From Streptomyces mutabilis (lineage in GTDB: Bacteria; Actinomycetota; Actinomycetes; Streptomycetales; Streptomycetaceae): a stretch of 64,000 nucleotides of DNA. The notes below the pieces were generated by a model. That model was not told the DNA's origin. It saw only the letters and a program-made list of their open reading frames with translations, and searched no databases. Positions 59,852 through 64,000 of the stretch are shown here, in pieces; positions within the stretch are counted from its first letter, which is position 1; each line of letters starts with the position of its first letter. The position numbers and the translations under genes are program-made. The stretch is from NCBI RefSeq assembly GCF_014649815.1, contig NZ_BMTT01000001.1, forward strand, positions 372,001 to 436,000, read 5' to 3'.

Positions 59852-61261
59852 TCAGGTCGTGGCCGGTCCCGGGTGCGCGGTCCGGGCGGCGCCCGGGGTG
59901 GTCTTCGGGGCCGGGGCCGCCGCCGCCCTCGCCGGGCGAGTGCGGACGCGGTCGTTGCGCCCGCCGCCGCGCACCAGCAGTACGCTCAGCGCGGCCAGGA
60001 AACCGACGACGGTCAGACCGACCAGGCCGCCCTTGGTCGAGCCGGTCGTGTCCTCGATGATGCCGAAGGCGGTGGGGGCGACGAACCCGCCGAGGTTGCC
60101 GATGGAGTTGATCAGCGCGATGCCGGGGGCCGCTGCGCGGGCGTCGAGGTAGCTCTGCGGGATGGTCCAGAAGACCGGGGAGGCCGGTTTGAAGCCCATG
60201 GCGGCCAGGCACAGCGCGCCGAGCCCGACCCAGGGCGAGACGAACACGGCCAGCAGGGTGCCGCAGCCGCCGAGCAGGAGCAGGACGACCAGGACGGGCC
60301 GGCGTCTGCCGATGCGGTCCGAGATCCGGCCGCTGACGAACAGGGCGACCAGGGCGCACAGCCACGGCACGGCGGTCAGCAGTCCCACCTGGAAGTCGCT
60401 CACCCCGCCGATGTCGTCCACGATCGAGGGCAGCCAGAAGGTCACCGCGTACAGGGCGACGTTGATCGCGAAGTAGATCCAGAGGAAGAGCAGCATCTGG
60501 GGGTCGGCGAGCAGTTTCCACCGGGAGACCTTCGCCGCCTTGCCGCCGCGTCGCGCGTCCCGTTCCTCCTGCTCGGCGTCGATGGCCGCGACGAGGCCGG
60601 TCTTCTCCTCGTCGGTCAGCCACGTCGCCTGCTCGACGCCCGAGTCGAGGAAGCGGTAGACGACGAAGCCGAGGACGACGGAGAAGATGCCCTCGATGAA
60701 GAACATCCACTGCCAGCCGGCGTGGCCCCAGATACCGTGCATCTCCATCAGCGCGCCCGAGATCGGGCCGACGATGACGGTCGCGGTACCGGACCCCATC
60801 AGGAAGACGGACGTGGCGCGGCCCCGGTGGGAGTCGGGGAGCCAGCGGCTGAAGTAGTAGATGACGGCCGGGAAGAAGCCGGCCTCCGCGACACCCAGCA
60901 GGAAGCGCAGGGCGTAGAACATCTCCACGCTGTCGACGAAGGCCATCGCGGTGGCGACGACGCCCCAGCTGATCATGATGCGGGTGAGCCACACCTTGGC
61001 CCCGAACCGCTCCATCAGCATGTTGGAGGGGACCTCGAAGATGGCGTACGCGATGAAGAAGACGCCGGCGCCGAGGCCGAACGCGGCGGCCGACAGGCCC
61101 ACGTCGGCGCGGAGTTCGTCCTGGGCGAAGCCCAGGTTGACGCGGTCCATGTAGTTCGCCACGAACATGACGAAGAAGAGGGGAACCACGCGGCGGAAGA
61201 TCTTGCGGACGGCCGACTGTACTGCTGGGGAATGCACCTCGGGACTCGCTGCTGCGTACAC
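59852..61261 (-). CDS. MFS transporter, glucarate/galactarate (anion:cation symporter) type
   Basis: 469 residues from GTG 61261; GTG 61237 is an alternative. Twelve membrane helices. The first-helix region VVPLFFVMFVANYMDRVNLGFA and the later AEAGFFPAVIYYFSRWLPDS, GRISDRIGRRRPVL and WTIPQSYLDARAAAPG are typical of the ACS family that imports glucarate or galactarate. A long Arg/Pro tail follows. It lies 75 nt after gudD, so it supplies substrate to the pathway. A 10-base G run stands just upstream. Confidence 0.88.
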   Translation of the reverse strand: MYAAASPEVHSPAVQSAVRKIFRRVVPLFFVMFVANYMDRVNLGFAQDELRADVGLSAAAFGLGAGVFFIAYAIFEVPSNMLMERFGAKVWLTRIMISWGVVATAMAFVDSVEMFYALRFLLGVAEAGFFPAVIYYFSRWLPDSHRGRATSVFLMGSGTATVIVGPISGALMEMHGIWGHAGWQWMFFIEGIFSVVLGFVVYRFLDSGVEQATWLTDEEKTGLVAAIDAEQEERDARRGGKAAKVSRWKLLADPQMLLFLWIYFAINVALYAVTFWLPSIVDDIGGVSDFQVGLLTAVPWLCALVALFVSGRISDRIGRRRPVLVVLLLLGGCGTLLAVFVSPWVGLGALCLAAMGFKPASPVFWTIPQSYLDARAAAPGIALINSIGNLGGFVAPTAFGIIEDTTGSTKGGLVGLTVVGFLAALSVLLVRGGGRNDRVRTRPARAAAAPAPKTTPGAARTAHPGPATT

Positions 61262-61288
61262 GAGCGGCTCCGGTCGTGGCAAGAGGAA

Positions 61289-61298
61289 GGGGGGGGGG
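61289..61298. repeat. Run of ten G residues
   Basis: A homopolymer of ten G (C on the coding strand of the transporter), about 28 nt before its start, between gudD and the transporter. Confidence 0.85.
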
Positions 61299-61336
61299 AA
61301 GGGGTGCTGCACGGGTGTTTCACCGACGGGGACGGT

Positions 61337-62632
61337 TCACCAACGGGGGACGGACGGGGTGACCCAGTCGGGGTCGGCGATCCGCATGGCCGCCGCGTCG
61401 TCGCGGTCGCGGAGCGTGCCGTCGTCGTCGAGCCAGCGACGGTGGAGGAACGCCAGCTTGTCGCGGTCGAGTTCGACGCCGAGGCCGGGCGCGTCGGAGA
61501 CGGCGACCTTGCCGCCGTCGAAAGTGAGGCGTTCGGTGAGGACGTCCTCGGACTGCCAGGGGTAGTGGGAGTCGCAGGCGTGGTGGAGGTTCGGGACCGT
61601 GGCCGCCACGTGGGTCATGGCGGCGAGGCTGATGCCCAGGTGGGTGTTGGAGTGCATGGAGACGCCGACGCCGAAGGTGCGGCAGACGGCGGCCAGTTGC
61701 TGGGTGTGGCGCAGCCCGCCCCAGTAGTGGTGGTCGGAGAGCACGACCTGCACGGCGCCCTTGGTGAACGCCTCCTGGATCTCGGCGAACGTCGTCACGC
61801 ACATGTTGGTCGCCAGCGGCACGCCGGTCCTCGCGGCCACCTCGGCCATCGCCGGGGTGCCGAGCGCGGGGTCCTCCAGGTACTCCAGCACCTCCCCGAG
61901 TTCCGCGGCGACCGCGAGTGAGGTCTCCACGGACCAGGCGCCGTTGGGGTCCAGGCGCAGGGGGTGGCCCGGGAAGGCCTCGGCGAGGGCCTTGATCGCG
62001 GCGACCTCCTCCTCGGGCGGGAAGACGCCGCCCTTGAGCTTGAAGGAGGTGAAGCCGTAACGCTCGGTGAAGGCGCGTGCCTGCTCGACCACGCCGGCCG
62101 GATCGAGGGCGGCGCCCCAGTCGTCCTTCTCCGCGGCCACGCCCTCGGGGTGGTCGGCCCACTTGTAGAAGAGGTACGCGCTGTACTCCACGGCGTCGCG
62201 CACTTTGCCGCCCAGCAGCGCGTGCACGGGCAGGCCGAGCGACTTGCCGAGGGCGTCGAGGCAGGCGACCTCGAAGCCGGAGACGACGGACAGGCGCAGC
62301 TTGTCGGCGGTCTGGACGCCGCGCAGCCCGCCGACGTCCACCTGACCGGAGACGCGGGAGGAGTCGACGGCGACCTCGCCGGCGGTGGTGAACAGGGCGT
62401 TGAGGTCACAGACCTGACGGCCGACCAGTCTGTCGGCGAAGGGGCGGGCCAGTTCCAGGTACTTGGCGTCGCCGTAGGTCTCGCCGACGCCGGTGACACC
62501 GCCGGTGGTCTCCACCTCGACGATCAGACGGGGGGTGTACGGCTGGTGCACGCCCTGGGTGTTGAGCAGGGGCGGGTCGGCGACCAGGATCGGCGTCAGG
62601 CGGACGGCCGTGATGGTGAGGTCGCGGGTCAC
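61337..62632 (-). CDS. gudD: Glucarate dehydratase
   Basis: 431 residues from GTG 62632. An enolase-superfamily member that dehydrates D-glucarate to 5-keto-4-deoxy-D-glucarate. The capping domain has YTPRLIVEVET and GVGETYGDAKYLELARPF. The barrel has the Lys-x-Lys base FTSFKLKGGVFPPEEE, the metal ligand LDPNGAWSVE, the second ligand EYLEDP, and late VSMHSNTHLG with the His base. The start overlaps the kdgD stop by four bases (GTGA), so translation is coupled and the pathway is complete to the next step. Confidence 0.93.
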   Translation of the reverse strand: MTRDLTITAVRLTPILVADPPLLNTQGVHQPYTPRLIVEVETTGGVTGVGETYGDAKYLELARPFADRLVGRQVCDLNALFTTAGEVAVDSSRVSGQVDVGGLRGVQTADKLRLSVVSGFEVACLDALGKSLGLPVHALLGGKVRDAVEYSAYLFYKWADHPEGVAAEKDDWGAALDPAGVVEQARAFTERYGFTSFKLKGGVFPPEEEVAAIKALAEAFPGHPLRLDPNGAWSVETSLAVAAELGEVLEYLEDPALGTPAMAEVAARTGVPLATNMCVTTFAEIQEAFTKGAVQVVLSDHHYWGGLRHTQQLAAVCRTFGVGVSMHSNTHLGISLAAMTHVAATVPNLHHACDSHYPWQSEDVLTERLTFDGGKVAVSDAPGLGVELDRDKLAFLHRRWLDDDGTLRDRDDAAAMRIADPDWVTPSVPRW

Positions 62633-63591
62633 GGGGCGGCTCCTACGAGGTCGAGTCCGGTGGCGAGCAGGGTCTTGAGTTCGGCCAGGTCGGCGGGGGA
62701 CGGATCGGTGAGGGGGGCGCGGACGGGGCCGACGGGGCAGCCGCGCAGCCGGGCCGCCGCCTTCACCAGGGACACGGCGTATCCGGGGACGCGGTCGCGC
62801 AGTTCGACGAGCGGGACGTAGAAGTCGCGCAGCAGCTTGTCGACCGTGCCGGTGTCGCCGCCGTGCAGGGCGGCGAGGAAGGCGTTCGCGATCTCGGGGG
62901 CGAAGGCGTGCACGGCGGAGGAGTAGGCGGGGACGCCGACGGCGGCGTAGGCGCGGGCCTGAACCTCGGCGGTGGCGGCACCGTTGAAGAAGAGGAAGTC
63001 CTCGGGGGCGGCGAGAACCGTGCGCTGGAGCCGGTCGAGGTCGCTGTGGCCGTCCTTGAGGCCGATCACGCCGGGGACGCGGGCGATGCGCCGGACGGAC
63101 TCGGCGGTGTAGGCGACCTGGCCGCGCTGGTAGGCGACGAGCGCGAGCCGGGTGCCGGCGGCGATCCGCTCCAGCTGGGCGACCAGGCCCTCCTGCGGGG
63201 CGGCGGTGAGGTAGTGCGGCATGACGAGCAGGGCGTCGGCGCCGGCCTCCTCGGCGACGCGGGCGAACCGCAGGGCCTGCGCCCAGCCGTACCCGGTCCC
63301 GGCGACGACCGGCACGCGGCCGGCGCTCTCCTCGACGGCGATGGTGACGACCTGCCGGTACTCGTCCTCGTCCAGGGAGAAGAACTCGCCGGTGCCGCAG
63401 GCCGGGAACAGGGCACCGGGGTCGGCGGCGAGCCGTTCGGCGACGTAGGCGCGGTAGCCGCCGGGGTCGAGCGAACCGTCGTCGCGGAAGCTGGTCAGCG
63501 GGAAGGACAGCACGCTCCGCGCCATTCCCTCGCGCAGCCGTCGGACCACGGCCGTCCGTGCGGCGCCGGTGTCGGGGCCCACGCTCGTCAT
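62629..63591 (-). CDS. kdgD: 5-Dehydro-4-deoxyglucarate dehydratase
   Basis: 320 residues from ATG 63591 (GGGGACGG upstream). A DHDPS-superfamily aldolase-type enzyme that converts 5-keto-4-deoxyglucarate to 2,5-dioxopentanoate (alpha-ketoglutarate semialdehyde) + CO2. It has the Schiff-base Lys in VIGLKDGHSD (about residue 186), FPACGTGEFFSLDEDEYRQV near the N-terminus, and VVAGTGYGWAQALRFARVAE. It is first in the operon kdgD-gudD-transporter. The semialdehyde dehydrogenase for the final step is not in this window. Confidence 0.94.
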   Translation of the reverse strand: MTSVGPDTGAARTAVVRRLREGMARSVLSFPLTSFRDDGSLDPGGYRAYVAERLAADPGALFPACGTGEFFSLDEDEYRQVVTIAVEESAGRVPVVAGTGYGWAQALRFARVAEEAGADALLVMPHYLTAAPQEGLVAQLERIAAGTRLALVAYQRGQVAYTAESVRRIARVPGVIGLKDGHSDLDRLQRTVLAAPEDFLFFNGAATAEVQARAYAAVGVPAYSSAVHAFAPEIANAFLAALHGGDTGTVDKLLRDFYVPLVELRDRVPGYAVSLVKAAARLRGCPVGPVRAPLTDPSPADLAELKTLLATGLDLVGAAP

Positions 63592-63610
63592 CTCAACCGT
63601 CCCCTGTCTC

Positions 63611-63642
63611 CGTATGTAGATGGCATCCACGTATGAAGATGG
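63611..63642. promoter_or_regulatory. Candidate IclR-type operator between kdgD and the regulator
   Basis: CGTATGTAGATGG (63611-63623) and CGTATGAAGATGG (63630-63642) are 13-bp direct repeats with one difference. Overlapping them, GTAGATG-G-CATCCAC (63616-63630) is an imperfect palindrome. It is placed 20-51 bp upstream of kdgD, ideal for control of that operon. Confidence 0.55.
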
Positions 63643-63690
63643 AGGCTAGAGAGATGACCGGGAGGCGTCAATGGGTCGGCGGCATCCGCT

Positions 63691-63696
63691 TACGAT
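63691..63696 (+). promoter_or_regulatory. -10 element of the IclR regulator gene
   Basis: TACGAT ends six bases before ATG 63703, consistent with a leaderless transcript. Confidence 0.45.
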
Positions 63697-63702
63697 CGGC
63701 AC

Positions 63703-64000
63703 ATGTCCGAGACAGGGGGCGCGGCAGGCGGCGTCCGTGAGGTGAAGTCCGCGGCGCGCACGGTGGAGCTGCTGGAGGTGCTGGCCGCGCGCGGGGACCG
63801 CCCGGCCCGGCTCCAGGAGCTGGCGGACGAGCTGGGCGTGCCGCGCAGTTCGATGTACGCGCTGCTCCAGACCCTGATCTCCCGCGGCTGGGTCCGCACC
63901 GACGTCACCGGCTCGCTGTACGGCATCGGCATCCACGCCCTGCTCACCGGCACCAGTTACCTGGACTCCGACCCGCGGGTGCGGGTGGTGCGGCCGTACC
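63703..64000 (+). CDS. IclR-family transcriptional regulator, N-terminal part
   Basis: 99 codons in the window; the rest lies beyond the end. The N-terminal winged helix reads KSAARTVELLEVLAARGDRP, then LQELADELGVPRSSMYALLQ and LISRGWVRTD, the IclR pattern. The effector-binding domain begins near GIGIHALLTGTSYLDSDP. It is divergent from kdgD, so it probably controls the glucarate operon, binding the sugar-acid or a pathway intermediate. Confidence 0.9.
   Translation, partial: MSETGGAAGGVREVKSAARTVELLEVLAARGDRPARLQELADELGVPRSSMYALLQTLISRGWVRTDVTGSLYGIGIHALLTGTSYLDSDPRVRVVRPY

Overview
The window is high-GC actinobacterial DNA and almost certainly a Streptomyces chromosome. GTG starts are frequent, genes are densely packed with GTGA/ATGA overlaps, and third codon positions are nearly all G or C. 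It also carries a Zur-regulated znuACB set, an XRE/DUF397 pair, TTA codons restricted to a few genes, and a gene order that I recall from the Streptomyces coelicolor SCO2488-SCO2545 region. That comparison is from memory and was not checked. The region looks like core/sub-core chromosome with several accessory insertions. I saw no insertion sequence, prophage, CRISPR array, rRNA or tRNA gene. Layout: 1-3.2 kb holds the nirD tail, two secreted beta-propeller-type proteins and a sortase-anchored excalibur protein. 3.3-8.5 kb has pyruvate phosphate dikinase, a sulfatase-like remnant, a dihydrouridine synthase and an MFS-transporter relic. 8.6-14.8 kb has a very large P-type ATPase paired with a histone-H1-tailed membrane protein, a frameshifted VOC gene and a LysE exporter. 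15-21.4 kb is housekeeping: glyS, znuA-znuC-znuB, zur, uppS, recO. 21.4-23 kb has small genes around a broken XRE regulator and its DUF397 partner. 23-28.6 kb has a secreted tripeptidyl-peptidase-like hydrolase, a two-component system and an MMPL transporter. 28.8-36.3 kb is the most interesting block. It is a tightly coupled, uncharacterised cluster corresponding to the SCO2521-SCO2525 families, with a variant P-loop ATPase-like protein, an NNMT-like methyltransferase, three proteins of unknown function, a membrane-anchored partner and a divergent acetyltransferase. Two of its genes contain rare TTA codons, which suggests bldA (developmental) control. 36.3-45.3 kb has a TerB-like protein, leuA with a leucine leader-peptide attenuator, an M4 metalloprotease next to an emfourin-type inhibitor, a truncated family-1 glycosidase, and the phoH-ybeY-corC-yjbR operon followed by a cytidine-deaminase-like gene without zinc ligands. 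45.3-57.5 kb is a polymorphic-toxin locus: a 2644-residue RHS/ricin-lectin/HINT protein with a C-terminal deaminase-like toxin, a small gene beyond a perfect 16-bp hairpin (possible immunity protein), and a divergent secreted DNRLRE/FG-GAP protein. 57.6-64 kb has era, a PfkB kinase and a glucarate/galactarate operon (kdgD-gudD-transporter) divergent from an IclR regulator. How the genes work together: Zur with zinc probably represses znuA through a box overlapping its start. Leucine supply probably sets leuA transcription through leader translation. The IclR protein probably controls the sugar-acid operon through repeats in the shared intergenic region. Several genes (dus, znuA, recO, the deaminase-like gene, era, iclR) have a -10-like hexamer ending 6-7 nt before the start codon, which suggests leaderless mRNAs.
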